A stretch of 64,000 nucleotides of DNA. Origin: Paraburkholderia sp. BCC1886. Its GTDB lineage: Bacteria > Pseudomonadota > Gammaproteobacteria > Burkholderiales > Burkholderiaceae. This document shows positions 44,170 to 52,957 of the stretch, piece by piece. Position 1 is the first letter of the stretch. Every line of letters starts with the position of its first letter. Position numbers and translations under genes: made by a program. Under the pieces are notes generated by a model that made no database searches, had not been told where the DNA came from, and was given only the letters and a program-made list of their open reading frames with translations. The stretch spans positions 1 through 64,000 of the forward strand of contig NZ_CAAJGK010000074.1 of assembly GCF_900996245.1 (NCBI RefSeq). The letters run 5' to 3'.

Positions 44170-44597
44170 GTCGGTCCTTGGGGGCTGGCGCATTGAGCGA
44201 GGGTCAAAAGGTTGAACGACGGAGTGGGTCGACACGATGCAGACAAACAGGGTGTCGACGAATGGGGTGATGCCGCAGCGGTCATGGAGCGCCATCAGCG
44301 GCAAGGATCGAAGCCGCAACCGGCAAACGACCGCGGCGGCGGCACGAGCCGCGCGTTCACCGTCAGTCGAGGCCTGGGCCGCGCCCGTCAATGTACCGGA
44401 ACCAGGCGTCGGCAGGGGCGTCGCTCGAGCCCGTCGAGACGACTTGATGCGACTCTCATGAAAAAAATAGACCGCGAGGGCGTCAGCCGTCGCGGTCTTT
44501 TCAAGCCTCGAGCCTTCAGCCCCGAACCTCCAGCCTCTAGCCAGTCCAGCGGGAACGAACGTTGCGCGCTCCCACTAGCTCCGCCAGCCTTCCAGGC
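44170..44597. other. Intergenic region between hydratase and chemoreceptor genes
   Basis: About 430 bases. It contains the terminator at 44462-44498 and the unlocated promoter of the hydratase gene. I see no supported gene in it. Confidence 0.5.
44462..44498 (-). terminator. Terminator of the chemoreceptor gene
   Basis: A 9-bp perfect stem (44469-44477 with 44490-44498, AGACCGCGA/TCGCGGTCT) is followed on the minus strand by A and seven U. It lies about 100 bases past the stop at 44598. Confidence 0.78.
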
Positions 44598-46313
44598 TTA
44601 GAAGGTTTCCCAATCCTGCTCACCACCCGCCGTAGCGCCTGCCAGTGCCTTCGCAGGCGCTGCAGCCACCGGCTTCGCGGACGCCAGCGACGGCGCCTTG
44701 CGCGCCGCCACCGGGCGTCGGACTATCGCAGCAGGCTTCGCAGCGAAGCTGGCCGGCGCAACATACCCGCCTTCCTCGACCTGAAACACCGCGACCGCCG
44801 CGCGCAGCTTGCCGGCCTGATCTTCCAGCGAAGAGGCAGCCGCTGCCGCTTCCTCGACCAGTGCGGCATTCTGCTGCGTGACTTCGTCCATCTGGGTCAC
44901 GGCGCGCGCCACCTGTTCGATACCGCTGCTTTGCTCTTCGGAAGCCGCCGCAATCTCGCCCATGATGTCGGTCACGCGCTGCACCGCGCCGATGATCTCG
45001 GTCATCGTGCGACCGGCTTCGTCGACCAGCGCCGAGCCCGACTGCACGCGTTCGACCGACGTGTCGATCAGTTCCTTGATTTCCTTCGCCGCCGCCGACG
45101 AGCGCTGCGCGAGGCTGCGCACTTCGCCTGCCACGACCGCGAAGCCGCGGCCCTCTTCACCGGCACGCGCCGCTTCCACCGCCGCGTTCAACGCGAGAAT
45201 GTTGGTCTGGAACGCGATGCCTTCGATGATGGAGATAATGTCCGCGATCTTCGCCGAGCTCTGGTTGATGTCGCCCATCGTGCCGACGACCTGGCTCACC
45301 ACTGAGCTGCCCTTGTTGGCGATGTCCGATGCATTGGCCGCGAGCGAACTGGCCTGGCGGGCGTTGTCGGCGTTCTGCTTGACCGTGCCGGTCAGCTCTT
45401 CCATGCTCGACGCGGTTTCCTGCAGCGCCGAGGCCTGTTCTTCGGTGCGCGAAGACAGGTCGATATTGCCGGCGGCAATCTGACGGGTTGCCGTGGCGAT
45501 CGATTCGCTGCCGCCGCGCACCGTGCGCACCGTTTCGGTGAGGCTGCGCTGCATTTTGGCGATGCCGTCGAGCAGCTGCCCCATCTCGTCGTGCGAGGTA
45601 ATCACCACCGGGCGACGCAGATCGCCCGAAGCGATGGCGTCGAAGTGGCCCAGCGCTTCGCCGAGCGGCCGGCCGATCGCACGGCTGAGCGTCAGATACG
45701 AGAAAGCCGCAGCCAGCACGCCGATCACGAGCGCACTGATGCTGACCGTGCGGAACATCGTGAAGCTATCCTGCGCCGAGTCGTAGCCCGCCTTGGCGGC
45801 GTCGAACTGATATTTGCTCAGCGCGTCGTCGGCGCTCGACAGGTCGTTGTAGCTCGCTTGCAGGCGCTTGGCACCGTCGATCAGGCCACTCTGGTTATTG
45901 GCCGAAACAGTGGCCGCGAAACCGTCCAATTCCTGATGCATCCGGTCGCGCTTCGCGACGATATCCTGCGCGAGGCGGTCCTCGTCGGCGCCACGCGGCA
46001 GGTCCATATACTTTTTCCACCACATGTCGGAGGTCGCGCGCATGGTCCGCGCACGTTCGATGGTGGTTTGGGCTTCAGGGGTGCCCGCGAAGAGCGCCGC
46101 CCGGTCGAGCGAGAGACGTTCGCGCGCGACATAAATCTCCGCATTACCGATTGCGACCGCGCTCGGCATGGCATTGGTGAAGGTGTCTTTGTAGGCGGCG
46201 TTCGACCGGTTCATGCCGAACAATCCGAAAACGCCGATGGCGATCAGCAAAGCGGCGAGAAACGCCATCGTGAGGCCGATTCGAGCCTTGATCGTAATGC
46301 CCTTGTTCAACAT
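44598..46313 (-). CDS. Methyl-accepting chemotaxis protein with CheR-binding pentapeptide
   Basis: The 571-residue receptor has TM1 (about 13-33), a periplasmic four-helix-bundle type domain (to about 187), TM2 (about 190-212), a HAMP domain (to about 265) and a long signalling domain. The hairpin-tip sequence is IEGIAFQTNILALNAAVEAARAGEEGRGFAVVAGEVR-type, split over about 365-405. The C-terminus ends DWETF, the tether for CheR/CheB, which marks a high-abundance, Tar-like receptor. AGGAA precedes the ATG. Ligand not predictable. Confidence 0.93.
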   Translation of the reverse strand: MLNKGITIKARIGLTMAFLAALLIAIGVFGLFGMNRSNAAYKDTFTNAMPSAVAIGNAEIYVARERLSLDRAALFAGTPEAQTTIERARTMRATSDMWWKKYMDLPRGADEDRLAQDIVAKRDRMHQELDGFAATVSANNQSGLIDGAKRLQASYNDLSSADDALSKYQFDAAKAGYDSAQDSFTMFRTVSISALVIGVLAAAFSYLTLSRAIGRPLGEALGHFDAIASGDLRRPVVITSHDEMGQLLDGIAKMQRSLTETVRTVRGGSESIATATRQIAAGNIDLSSRTEEQASALQETASSMEELTGTVKQNADNARQASSLAANASDIANKGSSVVSQVVGTMGDINQSSAKIADIISIIEGIAFQTNILALNAAVEAARAGEEGRGFAVVAGEVRSLAQRSSAAAKEIKELIDTSVERVQSGSALVDEAGRTMTEIIGAVQRVTDIMGEIAAASEEQSSGIEQVARAVTQMDEVTQQNAALVEEAAAAASSLEDQAGKLRAAVAVFQVEEGGYVAPASFAAKPAAIVRRPVAARKAPSLASAKPVAAAPAKALAGATAGGEQDWETF

Positions 46314-46543
46314 GCTGGTTCCTGTGCTTAGCGAAATGAGAGGCGACGTAGTGGGGTCAAAGTGTCTCTACGTGCGGCGCGTTTGAAACCGCGCTCTGTT
46401 GTTCTCGTTTACGGCAAAGCAAACCGGGACTTGAAGGATTTCAATCGTCTGACGATTGATGCGTAAGGGTTCGAAAGATCGTGCTTTAGACCGAACGGCG
46501 CGCGTCTCAACACGCGCGTTCGTAGCATTTTGTTGCGCGCCTG

Positions 46544-47596
46544 TCAGGCCGCGCCGTCGAGTTCCGCGCGCGTCGGAATGGAGGGTTGCGCACCGGCCCG
46601 TGTCACCGACAGCGCGGCGGCCCGTTGTGCAAAGCGGATGGCCGAATCGACGCTCGCGCCCTGCGCCAGTTGTGCCGCGAAGCCGCCGATAAACGTGTCG
46701 CCCGCCGCCGTGGTATCCACCGCGGTGACTGCCGGCGCGTCGTACAGCGTCGGCTCCGCGCCTTCCAGCGTGGCATGCACGCCGCGCGGGCCGAGCGTGA
46801 CCAGCACGTTGCGCGCGCCCGTGGCACGCAATGCGGCCGCGGCCGCTGCTGCCTGCTCCGGCGAGCCGACCGGCAGACCAGTGAGCGCGGCGGCTTCGAG
46901 TTCGTTCGGGATCAGATAGTCGATCAGCGGCAGCCAGTCCGCGGGCAAGGCACCGGTGGCAGGCGCGGGATTCAGGATCACCGTCTTGCCCAGCCGGCGG
47001 GCCGCCGCCAGCGTCGCGCGCACGCTCGCGGGTGGGGTTTCCAGCTGGCAAACCACCACGTCGGCGGCGGCCAGCATGGCTTCGCGGCGAGCGATCGTGT
47101 CCGGCGTGACTTCGGCGTTGCTGCCCGCCACGATCACAATGGCGTTCTGGCTCGCGTCGTCCACGACGATCAGCGCGACGCCGGTGGCTTGCGAGCCGGT
47201 GTCGACCGCTGCGCAATCGATGCCTTCCACTTCCAATCCGGCCCGCAACTGCTCACCGTTGGCGTCGGCGCCGACGCAGCCGAGCATGGCGACCTGCGCG
47301 CCGAGGCGCGCGGCGGCAACGGCCTGGTTGCCGCCCTTGCCGCCCGCCACCTGCGCGAAGGTCCGGCCGGCCAGGGTTTCGCCGGGATGCGGCAGGCGAG
47401 GCGCACGCGCAACCAGGTCCATGTTCAGACTGCCGACCACGGCGACCCGTCCGCGCGGCAAGCCGCGCTTTGCGTCGGTGCTTGCGTCGGTGTTTGCGTC
47501 CGTGCCTGCATCGGTTTTTGCGTCGCCGGCTCCATCGCTTCGGGCTTCGCCCGCTGCCGAACTTTGCGCGACGTCTCGCGCTTCCTTGCTGCTCAC
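46544..47596 (-). CDS. rbsK: Ribokinase with a repetitive N-terminal extension
   Basis: The PfkB-fold core begins at about residue 49 (GRVAVVGSLNMDLV), has AGGKGGNQAVAAARLG and the C-terminal anion-hole/catalytic motif DTTAAGDTFIGG. It phosphorylates ribose to ribose 5-phosphate. The first 48 residues are an Ala/Asp/Thr-rich extension with a four-fold TDAx repeat (DNA repeats of 12 bases at 47473-47520). The start is GTG 47596 with a strong AAAGGGGA site, and no in-frame ATG lies near the core, so the extension is probably translated. It is the last gene of the ribose operon. Confidence 0.9.
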   Translation of the reverse strand: MSSKEARDVAQSSAAGEARSDGAGDAKTDAGTDANTDASTDAKRGLPRGRVAVVGSLNMDLVARAPRLPHPGETLAGRTFAQVAGGKGGNQAVAAARLGAQVAMLGCVGADANGEQLRAGLEVEGIDCAAVDTGSQATGVALIVVDDASQNAIVIVAGSNAEVTPDTIARREAMLAAADVVVCQLETPPASVRATLAAARRLGKTVILNPAPATGALPADWLPLIDYLIPNELEAAALTGLPVGSPEQAAAAAAALRATGARNVLVTLGPRGVHATLEGAEPTLYDAPAVTAVDTTAAGDTFIGGFAAQLAQGASVDSAIRFAQRAAALSVTRAGAQPSIPTRAELDGAA

Positions 47597-47632
47597 GCCT
47601 GTCCCCTTTCCTTTCGTTCTGCGCTCATCGGC

Positions 47633-48673
47633 TCATGCCGCCAGATTGCGCCGGCCGGCGCCCGCCCATGCCGCAGTGGATTCACGCACCACGAGGCGCG
47701 GCGAAACGACGCGCCGACGCCCCGCGCCGCGCGCCGCACCCGAGGTCGTCCCGGCAATCCGCTCGACCAGGGTCTGCGCGGCCATATCGCCTAGAGCACG
47801 TACCGACTGACCGACCGTCGACAACGCCGGATACGTGAAACGCCCCAGTTCGATATCGTCGAATCCGATGATCGAGCAGTCGCGCGGCACGTTGATACCG
47901 CGCTCCGCCGCCGCGCGCAGTGCGCCAATACCCATCATGTCGTTGCCCGCGAAAATCGCGGTCGGCTTGACCGTATCGAATAGTTGCCCAGCCGCCCGAT
48001 GGCCGCCGGTTCCCGAAAAGTCGCTCTCCACGATCGCGTCGGGCGGAATCTCGATGCCGCGCTCGGTCATCGCGCGGATAAAACCGTGCACCCGCATCGC
48101 GCTAACGGCCGTCTGCACCGGCCCCGTAATGCAGCCGATCCGCACGTGGCCGAGTTCCAGCAGATGCCGGGTGGCGAGATAGCCGCCTTTTTCGTGGTCG
48201 ATCTGCACCAGGTCGGCGTTCAGCCCTTCGATATTGCGGTCGACGATCACGAGCGGCTCGCGCGCGTCGGCGAGCGTCTGCGCCAGCACCGCGTCGTCGC
48301 CGGCGGACGCGACGATCAGTCCGTCGATACGCTTTTCCTGAAGCACCCTTAAATAGTTGCGCTGCTTGGCCGGATCATCGTCGGAGTTGCAGAAGAACAC
48401 GCAGTAACCGTTGCGCGCGCAGCCATCTTCGATACCGCGCGCCAGTTCGGCGAAATACGGGTTCGTGGCGTTCGGCACCACCAGACCGATGGTCGCGGTC
48501 GCCCGCGCCTTGAGCGAGCGCGCCACCGCCGACGGCACGTAGTGAAGCTGACGGATCGCGAGTTCGACCTTCGCACGCACGTCGGCCGACACCGGCCGCG
48601 AGTTGTTCACCACGTGCGAAACCGTCGTGAACGACACGCCCGCCACGGCTGCCACATCCTTGATCGTCGCCAT
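47633..48673 (-). CDS. rbsR: LacI-family transcriptional regulator of the ribose operon
   Basis: The 346-residue protein has a LacI HTH (MATIKDVAAVAGVSFTTVSHVVNN) and hinge (SAVARSLKA), then a ribose-binding-like core. It is located between rbsC and rbsK. It should repress the operon and be released by ribose or a phosphate of it, most likely at the palindrome near 52780. The start at 48673 matches the family N-terminus, and a longer in-frame start is rejected. Confidence 0.9.
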   Translation of the reverse strand: MATIKDVAAVAGVSFTTVSHVVNNSRPVSADVRAKVELAIRQLHYVPSAVARSLKARATATIGLVVPNATNPYFAELARGIEDGCARNGYCVFFCNSDDDPAKQRNYLRVLQEKRIDGLIVASAGDDAVLAQTLADAREPLVIVDRNIEGLNADLVQIDHEKGGYLATRHLLELGHVRIGCITGPVQTAVSAMRVHGFIRAMTERGIEIPPDAIVESDFSGTGGHRAAGQLFDTVKPTAIFAGNDMMGIGALRAAAERGINVPRDCSIIGFDDIELGRFTYPALSTVGQSVRALGDMAAQTLVERIAGTTSGAARGAGRRRVVSPRLVVRESTAAWAGAGRRNLAA

Positions 48674-48788
48674 AACCTGTTGCTCTCCTGCCCGTTGTTC
48701 CCGCCGGCCGCGCCAACTGGCGACCCACCGGACGTCTTCCTCGAAGACCGACCCAAACCATGCATACTGAAACTTTTTACGGAATTTG

Positions 48789-48880
48789 CGAAGTCGGCCG
48801 CACTCGTACGAGCGCGACTTCGACTTACGCCCTCTTACATCCACTCACATCCACTCACACCCGCTCACGCCCGCTTACGT
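48789..48880. repeat. Hairpin and 10-bp tandem repeats at the rbsC 3' end
   Basis: CGAAGTCG (48789-48796) and CGACTTCG (48815-48822) form an 8-bp stem enclosing the palindrome CTCGTACGAG (48803-48812). Just beyond it, 48831-48880 holds five degenerate 10-base units of the type CCACTCACAT, the last ones overlapping the rbsC stop (48867-48865). The hairpin could modulate the amounts of rbsC and rbsR mRNA. Confidence 0.5.
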
Positions 48881-49935
48881 CGGCTCCGGTACGTGTCGAG
48901 CACGACCGCCACTACGATCACCGCGCCGGTGATCATCCGCTTGGTCGGCTCGTTCGCGCCGATCTGCGCGAGGCCCGCGGCCAGCACCGAGATGATCAGA
49001 ACGCCGAAAAACGTACTGATCACCGAGCCGCGCCCGCCCATCAGACTCGTCCCGCCGATCACCACCGCCGCGATCACCTGCAGTTCCATGCCGACACCGG
49101 CGTTCGGGTCGGCCGCTTCCAGACGCGAAATCTGGAACAGCGCGGCGAGACCGGCGAAAGCGCCCATCAACGCGAATACGATGATCTTGTAGGGGCGCGG
49201 ATCCACGCCCGCCAGCCGCACCGCTTCCTCGTTGGTGCCGATTCCCACCAGATAGCGGCCGAACACCGTGCGCGTGAGCACCAGTTGCGCGATCACCATG
49301 ACCGCCACCGCGATCAGAAACGCCGGCGAGATGCCCAGCGCGATGGGATTGGACAGGAAGTCGAATGCGTCGCCGATGTAGGCGGTGCGCGAATTCGTCA
49401 TCTGGTAGGCCATGCCGCGCGCCGCTTCGAGCACGCCGAGCGAGACGATGAAAGACGGAATCCGCCAGCCCACCGTCACCGAGCCGGTCACGGCGCCAGT
49501 CAGCGCCGCCGCGGCGACACCCAGCAGCGCCGACGGAAACGGCGCCCAGCCCCACTTCAGCGCCGCCACGCTGACCACCGACGCGCCCAGCGCCAGCACC
49601 GAGCCGACCGACAGATCGATGCCCGCAATGATCAGCACGAAGGTCATGCCGACCGACATCACCACGAGATCGGGAATCTGATTGGCGATCGTGCTGAACG
49701 TGTCGTAGGTCAGAAAGTGCGAACTGAGCAGCGAGAACAGCACGATCATTGCCAGCAACGCGCCGGCAAGACCCAGGTAGTTCGAAAAACCGAGCCGCGT
49801 GCCCGCCGGTTTACCGCTGGCGATCGGCGCGGACGGGTCGGGCGGCGGCGTGACAGTGCGTGCTTCAGCGGCGTTAGCGGCATTGGCAGCATTACCCGGC
49901 TTGCTCGCCGCTTCCCGTAAAGATTGATCGGTCAT
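48865..49935 (-). CDS. rbsC: Ribose ABC transporter permease
   Basis: The 356-residue protein has a polar 45-residue N-terminus and about nine membrane segments with the typical DLSVGSVLALGASVVS and VIGGTSLMGGRGSV signatures of the AraH/RbsC class. It forms the ribose channel with RbsA. Its start at 49935 overlaps the rbsA stop (ATGA). Confidence 0.92.
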   Translation of the reverse strand: MTDQSLREAASKPGNAANAANAAEARTVTPPPDPSAPIASGKPAGTRLGFSNYLGLAGALLAMIVLFSLLSSHFLTYDTFSTIANQIPDLVVMSVGMTFVLIIAGIDLSVGSVLALGASVVSVAALKWGWAPFPSALLGVAAAALTGAVTGSVTVGWRIPSFIVSLGVLEAARGMAYQMTNSRTAYIGDAFDFLSNPIALGISPAFLIAVAVMVIAQLVLTRTVFGRYLVGIGTNEEAVRLAGVDPRPYKIIVFALMGAFAGLAALFQISRLEAADPNAGVGMELQVIAAVVIGGTSLMGGRGSVISTFFGVLIISVLAAGLAQIGANEPTKRMITGAVIVVAVVLDTYRSRRKRA

Positions 49936-51557
49936 GACAGACTCCCTGCTTCCTGATGGGGTTCATGGTCAGCGCTCGCATGCAGCAACGCGTCGCGGCT
50001 GCGATAGCCGGCGAACGCGGCGGCCAGCAGCGCGTCCTGCGACCACGCGTCGCGCTCGAACACGCCCGTCATGCTGCCCGCGGACATCACGCCGATCCGG
50101 TCGCAGATCAGCATGAGCTCGCGCAGGTCGCTCGACACCACGACGAGCGCGCGCCCTTCACGGGCCAGCGCACCCATCAATCCATAGATATCGAACTTCG
50201 CGCCGACGTCGATGCCGCGCGTAGGTTCGTCGAATAACAGCACGCGGCAATCGCGTGCGAGCCAGCGGCCGATCACCACTTTCTGCTGATTGCCGCCGGA
50301 CAGCTCGCCGACGATCTGCGCCGGGCTCGAACTGCGAATCCGCATTGCGTCGATCTGTTTCTGCGCCAGCGCGTTCTCGCGCTTCGCATCGACGATGCCG
50401 TGCCGCGCCACGCTGCCGATATTGCCCAGCGACACATTCGCCGCGATCGGTTGCGGCAGCAACAGGCCTTCGCCTTTGCGATCTTCGGTGATCAGCGCGA
50501 TGCCGGCGCGCACCGCGTCGGCGGGCGAACCGATCTGCACCGGCGTGGGCGGCGCGCCGGGCGTCGCCGCCAGCAGCACCGTGCCGCTGTCTTTCTGGTC
50601 CGCGCCGTAGATGAGCCGCATCAACTCGGTCCGGCCCGCGCCGATCAGCCCGCTGATGCCGAAAATCTCACCCGCGCGCACTTCGAACGACACGTCCCGC
50701 ACCACCTTGCCGCGCGCCAGCCGGTCGACTTTCAACAGCGGTGCGCCGATGTTGCGCACGCCCAGGTCGATGCGCTCGCCGAGTTCCCGGCCGACCATCC
50801 ACGTGACGATCTGATCGCTGCTCAGATTGGCCATCGCGTCGGTATGGACCAGCCGGCCATCGCGCAGCACGGCGATCTGTTCGGCCACGCGGGCCAGTTC
50901 TTCGAGCCGGTGCGAGATGTAGACCAACGCGACGCCGCGCGCCTTCAGGCGGTCGATCTGCTCGAACAGCAGGTCGACTTCGCGCGCGGTCAGCATCGCG
51001 GTCGGCTCGTCGAGAATCAGCACGCGGCAATCGTCGATCAGATTGCGCGCGATCTCGACCATCTGCTGATGCCCGATGCCGAGTTCGCCGACCAGCGTAT
51101 CCGGGTCGATCGCGTCGAGGCCGACTTGCGCCATGGCGAGCCGCGCGTCCTCGCGCAGCTTGCGACGGTCGATCCAGCCGAAGCGGAACGCACCCGCTTG
51201 CGGCAGCCGGTTGAGAAACAGGTTTTCGGCGACCGACAGCGTGGGCAGCAGATTCAGCTCCTGCATCACCATGCGCACGCCGAGCGTTTCGGCTTCGGCA
51301 CGGCTTGCCGGCGCATACGGTTCGCCGCCGAGCAGCATGCTGCCCGCGCTCGGCTCGACGAGCCCGCCGATGATCTTGGAGAGCGTACTTTTACCGGCGC
51401 CGTTCTCACCGGTCAGCGCCAGCACTTCGCCCGCATGCAGCGACAGCGAAACGCCGCCGAGCACCGGTTCGGCGTAGGTCTTGCCGATGCCGCTGACGGA
51501 CAGCACCGCGCTGTTCAAGCGGACGTCGGGCAAGACGTCGTGGTCGGTCGAATCCAT
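49932..51557 (-). CDS. rbsA: Ribose ABC transporter ATP-binding protein (two ATPase domains)
   Basis: The 541-residue tandem ATPase has an N-terminal domain with Walker A TGENGAGKST, signature LGIGHQQMVEIAR and Walker B VLILDEPTAML. The C-terminal half lacks a canonical Walker A but has LSGGNQQKVVIGRWLA and VLLFDEPTRGIDVG, as usual for RbsA/MglA. ATG 51557 is preferred (AGGA five to six bases upstream); a start at 51581 is also possible. It lies downstream of rbsB after a 187-base gap. Confidence 0.92.
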   Translation of the reverse strand: MDSTDHDVLPDVRLNSAVLSVSGIGKTYAEPVLGGVSLSLHAGEVLALTGENGAGKSTLSKIIGGLVEPSAGSMLLGGEPYAPASRAEAETLGVRMVMQELNLLPTLSVAENLFLNRLPQAGAFRFGWIDRRKLREDARLAMAQVGLDAIDPDTLVGELGIGHQQMVEIARNLIDDCRVLILDEPTAMLTAREVDLLFEQIDRLKARGVALVYISHRLEELARVAEQIAVLRDGRLVHTDAMANLSSDQIVTWMVGRELGERIDLGVRNIGAPLLKVDRLARGKVVRDVSFEVRAGEIFGISGLIGAGRTELMRLIYGADQKDSGTVLLAATPGAPPTPVQIGSPADAVRAGIALITEDRKGEGLLLPQPIAANVSLGNIGSVARHGIVDAKRENALAQKQIDAMRIRSSSPAQIVGELSGGNQQKVVIGRWLARDCRVLLFDEPTRGIDVGAKFDIYGLMGALAREGRALVVVSSDLRELMLICDRIGVMSAGSMTGVFERDAWSQDALLAAAFAGYRSRDALLHASADHEPHQEAGSLS

Positions 51558-51670
51558 TGCAATCCTGGTTCCATGGCTCACGGCGACGCCCCTCCCATCG
51601 CGCGGCCGTCATGACGCTTACCTCTGGCATTAACGGCGGCGCGGCAGGTTTCTTGAGCGTTTGAAGAAAA

Positions 51671-51737
51671 GGCGCGGATTCGCGTAATAACGCCCTGAAT
51701 TCAGGCATCTAATGCGTGAGCGCGAATCCGCCGCGCG
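51671..51737 (-). other. Stem-loop between rbsB and rbsA
   Basis: Arms CGGATTCGCG (51675-51684) and CGCGAATCCG (51721-51730) are perfectly complementary. They enclose a second perfect palindrome, CCTGAATTCAGG (51694-51705). No U-run follows on the minus strand. Such structures after the binding-protein gene usually raise its mRNA level relative to the membrane components. Confidence 0.6.
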
Positions 51738-51744
51738 TTTACTT

Positions 51745-52707
51745 TTACTTCGTCACGAGATCGCAAGGCGTTTCGACCACGCCCGACAACTCCGACTGCT
51801 TCTTGTGCTCGTTGAGTGCCTTGAGCGCGGTATCGATACCGAACACGGCCTGCTTGGCCGCGTATTGATCGGCGGTGGCGAGCACGCGGCCGTCCTTGAG
51901 CATGGGCTTGATGGCGTTGATGTTGTCGTAACCGACTACGAGCACCTTGCCCTGCTTGCCTGCGGCGCGCACTGCGGAAACCGCGCCGATTGCCATGTTG
52001 TCGTTGCCGGCCAGCAGCGCTTTCAGATTCGGGTACTCGTTGAGCATGGCGGATGCGACCGCGTTGCCCTTGTCGATTTCCCATTCGCCCGACTGCACGG
52101 AGACGACCTTCGCGCCGACCGTTTGCATGGCCTGCCTGAAGCCCGCCGTGCGCTGCTGGGCGTTGGTGGTGGTCGACACGCCTTCGATGATGCCGACCTC
52201 GTCACCCGACTTCAGCTTCTTCGCGAGGTAGTCGCCGACTTTCTGCGCGCCCTTTGCGTTGTCCGGGCCGACGAACGGCACGTTCAGGTCTTTGGACTTG
52301 AGGACGTCCGGGTCGAGCCGGTTGTCGATGTTCACGACGATGATGCCCGCGTCGACCGCCTTCTTCACGACCGGCACGAGCGCTTTGGAGTCGGCCGGCG
52401 CCAGCACGATGGCGTCGACCTTGGAGACGATCATCTGTTCGACGATACGGATCTGGTTCGCGGTATCCGTTTCGTCCTTGATGCCGTTGGTGATCAGGTC
52501 GAACTGCGCGGGGTTGTGTTTCTGATAGTCCTTCGCGCCGGTTTCCATGGTCAGGAAGAACTCGTTGGCGAGCGACTTCATGACGAGCGCCACTTTCGGC
52601 TTGTGAGCCGGCGCGCTTTGCGCGTGGGCGACCGAAAACGGCAGTGCAGCGGAGGCGGTGACGAGGACGGCGGCCGTGAGCAGGCGACGGCGAATCAGTT
52701 GGGTCAT
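51745..52707 (-). CDS. rbsB: Ribose-binding periplasmic protein
   Basis: The 320-residue protein has a signal peptide (MTQLIRRRLLTAAVLV, cleavage after SVAHA) and a two-lobe sugar-binding fold (VALVMKSLANEFFLTM at the start of the mature chain, and VGYDNINAIKPML late). It delivers ribose to RbsAC. GGAGA precedes the ATG at 52707, and an upstream in-frame extension is rejected. It is the first gene of the operon, directly behind the LacI-type operator. Confidence 0.92.
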   Translation of the reverse strand: MTQLIRRRLLTAAVLVTASAALPFSVAHAQSAPAHKPKVALVMKSLANEFFLTMETGAKDYQKHNPAQFDLITNGIKDETDTANQIRIVEQMIVSKVDAIVLAPADSKALVPVVKKAVDAGIIVVNIDNRLDPDVLKSKDLNVPFVGPDNAKGAQKVGDYLAKKLKSGDEVGIIEGVSTTTNAQQRTAGFRQAMQTVGAKVVSVQSGEWEIDKGNAVASAMLNEYPNLKALLAGNDNMAIGAVSAVRAAGKQGKVLVVGYDNINAIKPMLKDGRVLATADQYAAKQAVFGIDTALKALNEHKKQSELSGVVETPCDLVTK

Positions 52708-52765
52708 GCGTATCTCCATGGTTGTCAGGCTCGCGACGAGTGACGGGAAAGCCACTCAGGAGCCG

Positions 52766-52796
52766 TATTTATAGTTGCGCGCAAACGTTTGCGAGG
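52766..52796 (-). promoter_or_regulatory. Ribose operon promoter and LacI-type operator
   Basis: A perfect 14-base palindrome CGCAAACGTTTGCG (52780-52793), with the central CG of LacI-family operators, lies directly upstream of TATAAA (52773-52768, minus). No good -35 is visible. The palindrome covers the spacer, ideal for repression by RbsR. Confidence 0.75.
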
Positions 52797-52957
52797 CCTA
52801 TTCTCAGCGCAGGCTCACCGGATTGTCAACGATATGCGGTGCTGCAGTGCACCGGTGCGCAGAATCTGCGGCGATGCACTGCAATCCGGCGGGCCGCCTA
52901 TGCTGGCCTTTTATTGCACACGCCGCAACCGGGAACAACGCGAGGCCGCAGACCGCG

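Noticed and set aside
46441..46518. Terminator of rbsK
   Set aside because: Two short perfect hairpins (46441-46459 and 46499-46518) are present but neither is followed by a U-run on the minus strand.
52843..52883. Terminator of corA
   Set aside because: Nine-base arms TGCAGTGCA/TGCACTGCA pair perfectly, but the loop is 23 bases and no U-run follows on the minus strand.
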